From JAJUFS01 sp964599565 (lineage in GTDB: Bacteria > Pseudomonadota > Gammaproteobacteria > Natronospirales > JAJUFS01): a DNA stretch of 27,171 nucleotides. This document shows, piece by piece, positions 15,602 through 24,251 of this stretch; the first letter of the stretch is position 1, and each line of letters starts with the position of its first letter. Location of the stretch: positions 1 through 27,171 of the forward strand of contig CAZRFE010000033.1 of assembly GCA_964599565.1 (NCBI GenBank), read 5' to 3'. The notes beneath the pieces were generated by a model. That model worked only from the letters and a program-made list of their open reading frames with translations, ran no database searches and was not told where the DNA came from. The position numbers were made by a program, and so were the translations under genes.

Positions 15602-16619
15602 TATTCCTGCGAAGGTCTGCTTCCACCATCATTCTGCAAAGATCTTCCAACGACGTTTTCGGCTCCCAGCCGAGCTTCTGTTTCGCTTTTGAAGGATCGC
15701 CGATCAGGAGATCGACTTCCGCTGGCCGATAGAACTTCGGATTGATGCGTACGATTGTCTTTCCCGTCGCGGCATCAACGCCCGTTTCCTTTTCATCCTT
15801 TCCTTGCCACTCGAGGTCGATCTCGGCGGCCTTTGCGGCAAGCGAAACGAAATCGCGCACAGTTTCCGTGCGGTTCGTCGCGAGCACATAGGTATCGGAC
15901 TCGTCGGCCTGCAGCATGCGCCACATGCCTTCGACATATTCCTTTGCGTAGCCCCAGTCGCGCTTTGCGTCGAGATTGCCCAGCTCAAGGCAATCGAGCT
16001 TGCCGAGCTTGATGCGCGCGATACCGTCCGTGATCTTGCGGGTGACGAATTCCTTTCCGCGAAGTGGCGATTCATGATTGAAGAGGATGCCGCTGGAGCC
16101 GAAGATGTCGTACGACTCGCGGTAGTTGACAGTCATCCAGTGTGCGTACAGTTTGGCAACGCCGTACGGGCTGCGCGGGTAGAAAGGCGTGCTCTCGTTC
16201 TGCGGCACTGCCTGCACCTTGCCGAACATCTCGGAAGTGGATGCCTGGTAGAAACGAATCTTCGGATTCACGATGCGGATCGCTTCGAGCAAATTGACCG
16301 CGCCAAGGCCGGTAATCTTGCCTGTCGTGATGGGCTGGTCGAACGAGACGCCCACGAAGCTCTGCGCCGCGAGGTTGTAAACCTCGGAAGGTTTTGCCTG
16401 CTCGATCAGCCGGATGCTGGAGCCGAGATCGGTAAGATCGTATTCAACAAGGTGAAGATTCGGATGGGATGCAACACCGAGTTCTTCGATACGCCAGAAG
16501 TTGACCGAACTCGTGCGGCGGTATGTTCCATAAACCGTATAGCCCTTTTCCAGCAACAGCTGCGCGAGATAGGCGCCGTCCTGTCCGGTGATGCCCGTGA
16601 TGACCGCATTCTTGCTCAT
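15582..16619 (-). CDS. gmd: GDP-mannose 4,6-dehydratase
   Basis: Converts GDP-D-mannose to GDP-4-keto-6-deoxy-D-mannose, the branch point to GDP-D-rhamnose, GDP-L-fucose, GDP-6-deoxytalose and GDP-perosamine. A 345-aa short-chain dehydrogenase/reductase. The NADP-binding TGITGQDG is at 8-15, the catalytic region ASTSEMFG at 126-133, and the Tyr152-x3-Lys156 pair lies in PYGVAKLYAHW. The substrate-side NHESPLRGKEFVTRK and NLDAKRDWGYAKEYVEGMW are as in the family, and the length is normal. It starts 4 nt after the stop of the 1345-aa glycosyltransferase, so it is in the same operon. No Rmd, Fcl or Per gene, which would complete the sugar, is present in the window. The C-terminal codons are partly duplicated downstream. 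Confidence 0.96.
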   Translation of the reverse strand: MSKNAVITGITGQDGAYLAQLLLEKGYTVYGTYRRTSSVNFWRIEELGVASHPNLHLVEYDLTDLGSSIRLIEQAKPSEVYNLAAQSFVGVSFDQPITTGKITGLGAVNLLEAIRIVNPKIRFYQASTSEMFGKVQAVPQNESTPFYPRSPYGVAKLYAHWMTVNYRESYDIFGSSGILFNHESPLRGKEFVTRKITDGIARIKLGKLDCLELGNLDAKRDWGYAKEYVEGMWRMLQADESDTYVLATNRTETVRDFVSLAAKAAEIDLEWQGKDEKETGVDAATGKTIVRINPKFYRPAEVDLLIGDPSKAKQKLGWEPKTSLEDLCRMMVEADLRRNSDGYSF

Positions 16620-16623
16620 GTCT

Positions 16624-19600
16624 CTAGCTTCCGTCCGTTTGTTTCAAGTCATTTTCCCGGGAACCGCCCAGGACCCTGTCGATCAATTCGTTTGCGCTTT
16701 CCTGCCAGCTTCTCCGGCCAAGGCCTTGGCTCCGCGGAGCCTCGCCCCTCGCATCCAGGACCAGCCAGGCACGGATCGCACTTTCCAGATCTGCAGGCGC
16801 GTGCCCATTGAAGTAGAACGCACCCTCGCCTGCAACCTCTTTGAACACCGGGATATCGCGGACCAGCAGCGGGAGCCCGTGGCGCGCCGCCTCGACCAGC
16901 GGCAGCCCGAAGCCTTCGTCCGCGGAGGCGGCGACGAGACAGGACGATGCGGCGTAAATGCGTTCCAGGTACTCGTCGCTGATCCCTTCGAGCCAGAAGA
17001 GCCGTCGCCCCGACTCCGGATCACCGGACAGTTCCCGCGACAATGCTTCGACGTTCCACCCCTGCTTGCCGACGATGACGAAATTGACGTCGATATCGGT
17101 AGCCCAGAGGCGCCGGAAGGCGTGCAATACCTGGTCGTAACATTTGCGCGGCTCGACGGTGCCGACGGCGAGGAACGTCGGCCGCGATGATAACGCCGCA
17201 AGCACGGCGTGCGCATCTCTGGGCAGCCCCCGGCTTGGCGCAGAGCGTTCGATGTCGGAACCAAGCGGAAAACGCCGTACCTTCGGCACGCTCCTGTGCT
17301 CACCGAAGGTTTTCAGATGCCACGCTTGATATGCCTTCGCGACAGTTGCGGAAATGCACGCCACGCCGTCAGCTTCACTGATCGCACGCAACCACATCTC
17401 GTGCATCTCTGAATCGGCGCGTGAAAAGCAGTGCGGTGCCGTGACGGGCAACAGATCGTACACGACAAACCACGTGGTGGCGCCGTCTTCACGGAGTGCC
17501 CGGTAAACCCCCTGCTTCGCGGCATCCACCACCATGCTGCCGGCGAGATCAAGGCCAAGCAGCACATCGCCCGGCATCGCAGCGATATCGCCACTCGGGC
17601 CCTCGCCTTCGTCGACCGCGCCATGTTTATCGCGGAAACCGGTTGCGAACGCGTAGCGCCACCGCCCACCGCGCTCGACAAGCCGCACGGGATGGACGCT
17701 GAAACCTTCCGGTGGTTGATGCGCGATCTCGCGATACAAGGCGCGCACCACGCGTTGTATGCCCGTGCGAAAGTCGTCCCGCGATACAACGGACACGTCC
17801 ACGTAAAGACAAGGCTTCCGTTCCACGTGAACTTTGGACTGCGGGAGCAGTAGCGACATCAGTTTGCGAGCGCTCTGCCGCCAACTCAGCGATGCAAGCG
17901 CTCCTCCTGAGTCTTGTTTGCGGCCAGCGTGCCCTTCGAGCCACTGGCGGATGGCCTCGGCCAGCGACAGCGGATCGTTGCCGCGGAAAAAGTCTGCCTG
18001 CGCGCCGGCCACTTCGCGGAACACGGGGATGTCGCGCAGAAGCAACGGAATGCCGTGACGCGAAGCTTCAATCAGCGGCAAACCGAAACCCTCGCCCAGT
18101 GAGGCCGCAAGCAGGCAGTCGCTGTTCTCGTAAAGCTGTTCAAGATATTCATCACTGACGTCTTCCAGCCAGAAGAGTCGGCGATTTCGCTCCGGATGCT
18201 TCTTCAGCCGGCGCACGACATCCGGAATGTCGCGTCGATCTTCATCGGGCAGGCCTTGCCAGCCTTCCTTGCCGACAATGACAAGATTCAGGTCATCGTT
18301 CTCACGCCAGAGCCGCTCGAAGGCATCGAGAACCTGCGCGTAGCCTTTGCGTGGCTCCAGAGTTCCGACGCAGAGGAAAGTGCGCCGCTTGCGCAACTGT
18401 TCCGGTACACGCTTCGCATCGTGCGGCAGTTGCCGATCCGGGCCGGACGCACGCAGGTCCGACCCGTGATGAGACCATTCGACGCGAAGTTCCGGATTGA
18501 CCTCGACGCTGTCCTGCGCGATCCAGTCTTCCAGCTCCGATTTCACGGCACGACTGACGCAGACAATGATGTCCGACACGCGAACGACTGTGCGAAGCCA
18601 GGCAACGAACGGCTCACGCGCGGACGGAGGAAAGACTTCCGGCATGCTCATCGGCAACAGGTCATGCACCATGAAGGACACGCTCACGCCAGCTTCGCGA
18701 AGCCGGCGATACACGCTATCGCGATCCGCCGCTACAACCATGTCCGCGGCGAGATCCGCGCAAAAAAGAAAATCCCCGGCACGCGGCTCGATCCGCTCGT
18801 CCCGCAGGACATCGGTCGGGCAAGACAGCATGTCGAGCATGTAATGCCGCGCATAGCGATAGTGCCAGTGCCCACCCTGATCGCTCAGGTAAACCGGCTC
18901 GACACGGTATCCGTCCGGCACGGATTTCATGAACTCGTGCAGCAGCGCTCGAGTAACGCGTTCTATGCCGGTCCTGAGTTTCGTGCGACTGGTCACGCTG
19001 ACATCAATGAACAACGTGCTCGCCGGTGCGCGTGCGGGACTGTTCCGCGAGATATCCGTAGCCAGTGCAGCGAGCTCATCGTCGCTCGCTGGCAAGGACG
19101 ACAACGCGATCAGTTCATTGAGGAGACGGCTTCGGTCGCGCCGCGCTGCTTCGTGAAAACGTTCGATTGCATCCGTGTACATTCCAGCGCAAACCGCGGG
19201 GTCGTGTTGCTCGAGAATCACAGCGCGCGCACGCTCGGCCAGCGCATGCCGCCGCTGCTTGTCGTCACGGAGGGTCTCCATCGCCTGGATCAACTCCGCG
19301 TCGTCGAAGTCCTTCGGCAACATCCATACGGCATCCGCAGGCAGATCGGCCATCGGGCCACAGGCATTCACGATCGTCGGCACCGCATGATTCATGCAGT
19401 CGAGCACTGTGCCGGATGTCTCACCACGTGAATACGCACGCAATTGCACGGCGGCGTCAGCGGCTGCAAGATGATCCTGAAAGGTTTTCTTGTCCGCCCA
19501 CCCGGTGATCCGGACCCGCCCGCCCAATCCGTGCGAAGCAATGCTCTGTTGCAGTTCCCGGCTGTAGTCCTTGTCGCCTTCCCCGCCAACGAACACCAGG

Positions 19601-20661
19601 ATGCACCGCGGATCGCTGCCGAGCGCAGAACGTCGCCACGTATCAAACAGGCGATGATTCTGCTTGCTCCTGCCGAGGACTCCAAAGCTGCAAATGACGA
19701 ACGCGTCGTCATCAAACCCCAGACGCCCGCGCGCCTCGTCGCGGTCGATGCCAGACTGCGGCACGCGAAGATGCGGAATGCACGCCCAGTCGTTCGAAAA
19801 GCCGGCGCCGTACCATCTTTCAGCCAGTTTCCTCGAGTACGCGGAATGCACAATCACGCCACTCGCATCGCGCAGCACGGAGAAATTCGACGGATAGTCC
19901 GTGATGGCATCCGGAATCCTGCCGTCGCAACGCATCTTCAATGCATCGTAGCCGTGCGAAAGATAAAGCTCTTCGGACAAGGCATCAGCCTCGCCGGCTT
20001 CGAATTCGCGGTAGGCGTGAAGGTCGCCGAGAAAGAAATCATGCAGCACGACAACGCCGGGATGAACTTCCAGGCACTCGAGCACGTGACGGTGATAGGG
20101 CGCGTTGCCGACGTGATAGAGAACCCGGTCGTAGTGTTCCGCATTGTTCCGGAACCATTCAATGCTGCGGACAGCGAAGTTTTCGCGCAGCCATTGATCC
20201 GACACCTCAGGCTGATCGACAACGAGCTCGATCTCGTAGTGGGACGCGAGCGCGGGGATCAGTTCTGAGGAATAATCGCTGATGCCGGAACGAACGGGCG
20301 GTAGCGGTGAAACGTAGGCGAGCCTCGGAGGACCTTGCGGTGCGGTTGATTTCCGCGTGGATGCGCGTTCAACCGCTGGCAACAACTCGCACAGCTGTCG
20401 GTACACCCGGCGCGCATCCATCGTCAGCCTTGCTTCCACTGCGTTGCGCGGCGCGCTTCGAGCAGGAGACTTTTTTCTGTCCGCAATCGTGTCCGTGCCC
20501 GTTGCCACGCGCACAAGTTTTTCGTGAAGCGCGGGAATTCGGCGCGTGACGGAGCCGACAAGCCATCGAAGCCAACTCAAGTGCGTCATGCGGGACAGGA
20601 TCTGACGAAGCAATCGCTTCGCCAGATAAACAGGCGACTGGCTGCCTTGTTGGTTCGTCAT
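16624..20661 (-). CDS. Giant three-domain GT4 glycosyltransferase (1345 aa)
   Basis: The N-terminal 110 residues are basic with an amphipathic stretch (about 11-50) that could touch the membrane. Three GT-B units follow. D1 (about 112-505) has SPLPPVRSGISDYS and HDFFLGDLHAYREFE. Its donor motif is GETSGTVLD, a one-residue-shorter E-x6-D form of EX7E. D2 (about 549-940) and D3 (about 949-1335) are clear repeats of each other, each beginning with a VDVSVxSR..RTGIxRV segment, having VGT(L/V)EPRK, and ending in canonical EGFGLPL(I/V)E (Glu857/865 and Glu1249/1257). Multi-domain GT4 proteins of this kind act as O-antigen polymerases that add several residues per repeat, as WbdA does for polymannose. 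It lies between the 1190-aa glycosyltransferase (17 nt away) and gmd (4 nt). Possible donors include GDP-mannose or GDP-6-deoxyhexose (inference). Confidence 0.9.
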   Translation of the reverse strand: MTNQQGSQSPVYLAKRLLRQILSRMTHLSWLRWLVGSVTRRIPALHEKLVRVATGTDTIADRKKSPARSAPRNAVEARLTMDARRVYRQLCELLPAVERASTRKSTAPQGPPRLAYVSPLPPVRSGISDYSSELIPALASHYEIELVVDQPEVSDQWLRENFAVRSIEWFRNNAEHYDRVLYHVGNAPYHRHVLECLEVHPGVVVLHDFFLGDLHAYREFEAGEADALSEELYLSHGYDALKMRCDGRIPDAITDYPSNFSVLRDASGVIVHSAYSRKLAERWYGAGFSNDWACIPHLRVPQSGIDRDEARGRLGFDDDAFVICSFGVLGRSKQNHRLFDTWRRSALGSDPRCILVFVGGEGDKDYSRELQQSIASHGLGGRVRITGWADKKTFQDHLAAADAAVQLRAYSRGETSGTVLDCMNHAVPTIVNACGPMADLPADAVWMLPKDFDDAELIQAMETLRDDKQRRHALAERARAVILEQHDPAVCAGMYTDAIERFHEAARRDRSRLLNELIALSSLPASDDELAALATDISRNSPARAPASTLFIDVSVTSRTKLRTGIERVTRALLHEFMKSVPDGYRVEPVYLSDQGGHWHYRYARHYMLDMLSCPTDVLRDERIEPRAGDFLFCADLAADMVVAADRDSVYRRLREAGVSVSFMVHDLLPMSMPEVFPPSAREPFVAWLRTVVRVSDIIVCVSRAVKSELEDWIAQDSVEVNPELRVEWSHHGSDLRASGPDRQLPHDAKRVPEQLRKRRTFLCVGTLEPRKGYAQVLDAFERLWRENDDLNLVIVGKEGWQGLPDEDRRDIPDVVRRLKKHPERNRRLFWLEDVSDEYLEQLYENSDCLLAASLGEGFGLPLIEASRHGIPLLLRDIPVFREVAGAQADFFRGNDPLSLAEAIRQWLEGHAGRKQDSGGALASLSWRQSARKLMSLLLPQSKVHVERKPCLYVDVSVVSRDDFRTGIQRVVRALYREIAHQPPEGFSVHPVRLVERGGRWRYAFATGFRDKHGAVDEGEGPSGDIAAMPGDVLLGLDLAGSMVVDAAKQGVYRALREDGATTWFVVYDLLPVTAPHCFSRADSEMHEMWLRAISEADGVACISATVAKAYQAWHLKTFGEHRSVPKVRRFPLGSDIERSAPSRGLPRDAHAVLAALSSRPTFLAVGTVEPRKCYDQVLHAFRRLWATDIDVNFVIVGKQGWNVEALSRELSGDPESGRRLFWLEGISDEYLERIYAASSCLVAASADEGFGLPLVEAARHGLPLLVRDIPVFKEVAGEGAFYFNGHAPADLESAIRAWLVLDARGEAPRSQGLGRRSWQESANELIDRVLGGSRENDLKQTDGS

Positions 20662-20678
20662 TCTATCGCTCTGGCGGC

Positions 20679-23600
20679 CTACGCGGACGCTTGCGCCGCC
20701 GCACCATCATCGCGTTCTGTGCTTGATGCGACGGGAACCATCTCCATTGAAAGAAACGTCATACTGGCCGCCACAGAGGTCCAGAGTCGAAATTGAAAAT
20801 CGTCGTACCGGTGTTCAAGCTTGATCGAGTTTTTTATCAGATCGCCGTCTGTTTTCACATCCTTCGCAAGCCAATGCCTGACCAGCACCTGGCCGTCCGC
20901 AACAAATTCATACCATGCCGATCTGTCTGGCATTGATCGCTGCATTTCTATATGCAAACGCACTTCATATTCCCCCGCATCGAGACACCAGGGTTGGGAT
21001 GCGACCAACAATCCACCTCGACCCGTCGTGTGTATGCGATGATTGCGCTGCTTCCCAACAGCTGTGTCGACGATACTTTTAACTGGTGAAAGGAAATAGC
21101 GCTGCCGTGATCGCCACTCGTGGTACCACTTGCCGTCGAGGATGACGGCAAGCAACTGATCCAGACTTTGCTTCCAACTGAGGAATTCGACGGCCGATGA
21201 CGAAGGCACGCTGCCGTCATTGCGCAGCTTGAGCCACCGATTCACCACGCTGGCCAGTGCTTTACCCGTCTCACCATCGAAATATAATGCGCCTTCACCC
21301 GCTACCTCTCGAAATACAGGCAAGTCGCGCGCGATCAATGGAATGCCATGTTTCGCCGCTTCTATGAGAGGCAAGCCAAAACCTTCGGCTTCCGATGCCA
21401 TGATCAGGGCGTCAGTCCGCTCGTAAAGCTTCACCAACGCCTCATCCGACACGTCGCTCAGCCAGAACAATCGGTGCCCATTTTCAGGGTGCTGCAGGAT
21501 GCGCTGAACCAGATCGTCCACCAGCCAGCCCTGCCGACCAACGATCACTAGCCGCTCCACGCTCCCTTCCCCCCATAATTGATCGAACGCATCGAGCACT
21601 TGGTCGTAACCTTTGCGCGATTCGATGGTCCCGACCATCAAGAACGTGCGGGTGCTGTCTTTATCGAGCACAGCCCTCACTTCATCCGAGATTCCCGTTG
21701 TCGGTACTGTCCTGTCTATATCCGCACCCAGGTGGAAATAGCCAACACTCAATGGTCGAGATCGCGCGGTTTGCCAGCCGTCTAGCCAACACAACATTTC
21801 GTCCGCCACTGCCTTTGAAATGCAAACGACGCCATCTGCGTATCGACTTGTCTCATCGAGCCATCGATGGAATGCAGGAGGCATCTCTGGAATAAAATGT
21901 TCCGGCCATTTCACGGGCAACAAGTCATACACGACCTCATAAACCCTCACACCATAATTGCGAAGCCTCTGCAATCCGATATCCGGACCGTCCAGGACAA
22001 GATCGAGGCGCAAGAAAATATCACCAGCTCGCGGCTCAATCAGCGAGTCATCAACATCACCCTGCAGGTTGCTGGCAACTCCCAGGATTTTCGACAGCGT
22101 GTACTTTCTTGCATAGCAATAGTTTCCGTCTTGATCGCTAAAAACGGGTTCGACCCGATAGCCCACCAATTTCCGCGCCAGCAGCTCCGTTAGAACGGCG
22201 CGAACCACGCGTTGGATGCCGCTTTTCGCGTCATTCTTCGCGAGTTCCGTAATATCAATGAATAGTTGACGCTGACGCGAGACGTCGGGAAAGTTTGCTG
22301 CCACGCATTCCGCTACCTCGGCGATATCCTCATTAGACGGTTCAACCGGCGCCCGAAGCTGTGCCAACTCACGGGCAACAGCAACCTGATTCGGATAATC
22401 CGGCGAGTGTTCGAGGTGTGCCGCCACGTCGCGGTAGTTTCCCTCTTGCAGTAGCTGCAGGACGCGGAGTTTGCGTTCGATCTGGCTCCCATACCATTGC
22501 CGGATGAGTTCGAGATCTTCCACTTTGGCAACAAAAACGGACTCCGCGACAGCAAGCAGCGGTCGGTTACACGTGTACTCTTCCGCCAACTGCGCGATTG
22601 ATCGGCCAGCCAGGTATTGCGTCAGCGGAAAGTATCCGTGGGAGCGGTACAACTCCAACAACGCTTGCCCTTCCGTGTATTGTCCTGACGACAAACAGGA
22701 CCCCGCCGTAGCATCTTCCATGAAAACGAAACCGGGGTATTCCTGGGCAAGGGCAGTTACCCAGCAACATTTGGATGCGGACGTGACGTGGTAAATGCGC
22801 TGCGCGTAACGCATCGCGTTCATTCGATACGCTTCAACGGAAACGAAATTCACTCCGCGAAGATGTTGGTTGCCCAACTCTTGATTTCCAACCAAGGATA
22901 CATCGAATCTTTCGCCAAGGCCCTGCAACAAACCCTGCCACTCAGCAACACTTGCATTGTCGAGATCTGCAACAATGGCAACACCACGCTTTCCTTTGCT
23001 ACTCGCATTCTGTGATCTCGGCGCCTTGGCACCCCGCTGCTCATGCAACGCCTCGAGCGAATCCAGTGCAATCTCCGCCGAATTTTGCCAGGTGAACTTC
23101 TTCGCTTGCGCAAGACCTTCTTCACGCAACCGCGTCGCAAAGCTCGAGTCGCTCAACACAGACAGAAGTTTCGCCGCAATATCGCTCGCATCGTCTGGAT
23201 CAAACATTGCGTGCGCGCGACCGAGAACCTCAGGGATACTTGTCCTATTGGACCCCAAGGCGGGCGCGCCACACGCCATCGCTTCGAGCAACGGCAGACC
23301 AAAACCTTCATGAAAAGACGGCAACACAACCACTCCGGACAAGTTGTAAAGCCGTACCAGATCCTCGTCTGTTACGTAATCGATAAAACGAACCTGCTCT
23401 TCCAGCTTGAGCGCGCGCACCAATCCCTGAAGATGATCAAATATCGATGGCGGCATCCTACTCACGATCGCAAGCGTATGAGTTGCGCGCACACCTTCGG
23501 GAAGGCGCGCGTATGCCGTGATTAGGCCGTCGATATTCTTTCGCGAATCACCACCACCCGTGTACAAGACAAAATCTTCGGACAAGCCCAGCATGCTCAG

Positions 23601-24251
23601 CAGTCTGGCCTTCTCGTACTCGCTGATATTTTTCTTTCGGAACTTCGAACTCACGCCAGCAGCAATATCGACAACACGAGCAGGGTCGACGCCAACTACG
23701 TCCACCAGCTCTCGGCCGGTATGCTCGGAAATCGCCAGGAATAGATCCGCTTGCCGCAACGCATCCACGCGCTTATCGAATTCCGAACGCATCTGATCGG
23801 TCAGCAGATACTTTTCTCTGTAAAAATAAGGAATCAGATCGTAGTGCGTGACAGCGATCGGCGGCGCGTCAAAAAAGCGTTTCAGCGTTACAACAGCCTC
23901 GTCGGCCACACCCTCGAAAACACTCGACACATGGATCACATCCGGCCTTGCGCGGCAGAGGAACGACTCGCGCATCAACTCCGCCGCCGCGCGATTCCAC
24001 GCATCTTCGATGACATGTGGCGATGATTTCTGCGGCTGTCGCCAAACACGAATCTGACCATCCGCTATCAGCCCCTGGAGTTCACCGCGTATTGGCTCAA
24101 TCGACGAATGGAGCACGTCGTTCAGGGCTACCATGAACTCGTGGTTCCGAGGTCTTTCAAGCATTGCCTTCAACAGTGACATCGAATAGCGACCGATACC
24201 ACGCTCCCGACTCCCCGTCTGGCAGGACTGCAGATCGACCAGGATTCTCAT
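20679..24251 (-). CDS. Giant GT4 glycosyltransferase with two full domains, a half domain and a C-terminal beta-rich domain (1190 aa)
   Basis: D1 (1-405) begins MRILVDLQSCQTGSRERGIG, has TGGGDSRKN, and EX7E in HEGFGLPLLEA (Glu315/323). Residues about 421-655 resemble only the N-terminal half of D1 in the 1345-aa neighbour: YHV..., ELYRSHGY, then QWYG. No nucleotide-sugar-binding half follows. The last GT domain (about 661-1040) starts FIDITELAKNDAKSGIQRVV, has VGTIESRKGYDQVLDAF, and EX7E in AEGFGLPLIEA (Glu956/964). It is a third member of the D2/D3 family in the neighbour. Residues about 1050-1175 form a beta-rich extension of unknown role. The ATG overlaps the stop of the coiled-coil FkbM gene by ATGA. 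Probable role: co-polymerase for the exported chain. Confidence 0.89.
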   Translation of the reverse strand: MRILVDLQSCQTGSRERGIGRYSMSLLKAMLERPRNHEFMVALNDVLHSSIEPIRGELQGLIADGQIRVWRQPQKSSPHVIEDAWNRAAAELMRESFLCRARPDVIHVSSVFEGVADEAVVTLKRFFDAPPIAVTHYDLIPYFYREKYLLTDQMRSEFDKRVDALRQADLFLAISEHTGRELVDVVGVDPARVVDIAAGVSSKFRKKNISEYEKARLLSMLGLSEDFVLYTGGGDSRKNIDGLITAYARLPEGVRATHTLAIVSRMPPSIFDHLQGLVRALKLEEQVRFIDYVTDEDLVRLYNLSGVVVLPSFHEGFGLPLLEAMACGAPALGSNRTSIPEVLGRAHAMFDPDDASDIAAKLLSVLSDSSFATRLREEGLAQAKKFTWQNSAEIALDSLEALHEQRGAKAPRSQNASSKGKRGVAIVADLDNASVAEWQGLLQGLGERFDVSLVGNQELGNQHLRGVNFVSVEAYRMNAMRYAQRIYHVTSASKCCWVTALAQEYPGFVFMEDATAGSCLSSGQYTEGQALLELYRSHGYFPLTQYLAGRSIAQLAEEYTCNRPLLAVAESVFVAKVEDLELIRQWYGSQIERKLRVLQLLQEGNYRDVAAHLEHSPDYPNQVAVARELAQLRAPVEPSNEDIAEVAECVAANFPDVSRQRQLFIDITELAKNDAKSGIQRVVRAVLTELLARKLVGYRVEPVFSDQDGNYCYARKYTLSKILGVASNLQGDVDDSLIEPRAGDIFLRLDLVLDGPDIGLQRLRNYGVRVYEVVYDLLPVKWPEHFIPEMPPAFHRWLDETSRYADGVVCISKAVADEMLCWLDGWQTARSRPLSVGYFHLGADIDRTVPTTGISDEVRAVLDKDSTRTFLMVGTIESRKGYDQVLDAFDQLWGEGSVERLVIVGRQGWLVDDLVQRILQHPENGHRLFWLSDVSDEALVKLYERTDALIMASEAEGFGLPLIEAAKHGIPLIARDLPVFREVAGEGALYFDGETGKALASVVNRWLKLRNDGSVPSSSAVEFLSWKQSLDQLLAVILDGKWYHEWRSRQRYFLSPVKSIVDTAVGKQRNHRIHTTGRGGLLVASQPWCLDAGEYEVRLHIEMQRSMPDRSAWYEFVADGQVLVRHWLAKDVKTDGDLIKNSIKLEHRYDDFQFRLWTSVAASMTFLSMEMVPVASSTERDDGAAAQASA

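Noticed and set aside
20297..20306. GGCGGTAGCG, identical to the core of the ops/JUMPstart element of RfaH-controlled polysaccharide operons
   Set aside because: It lies inside the 1345-aa gene on the strand opposite to transcription and is not in a leader region, so it is most likely chance.
22287..22991. A frameshift or sequencing error as the cause of the missing donor half in the 1190-aa protein
   Set aside because: The frame is continuous from the first to the last domain with normal-looking protein sequence, so an in-frame deletion or reduced domain explains it better.
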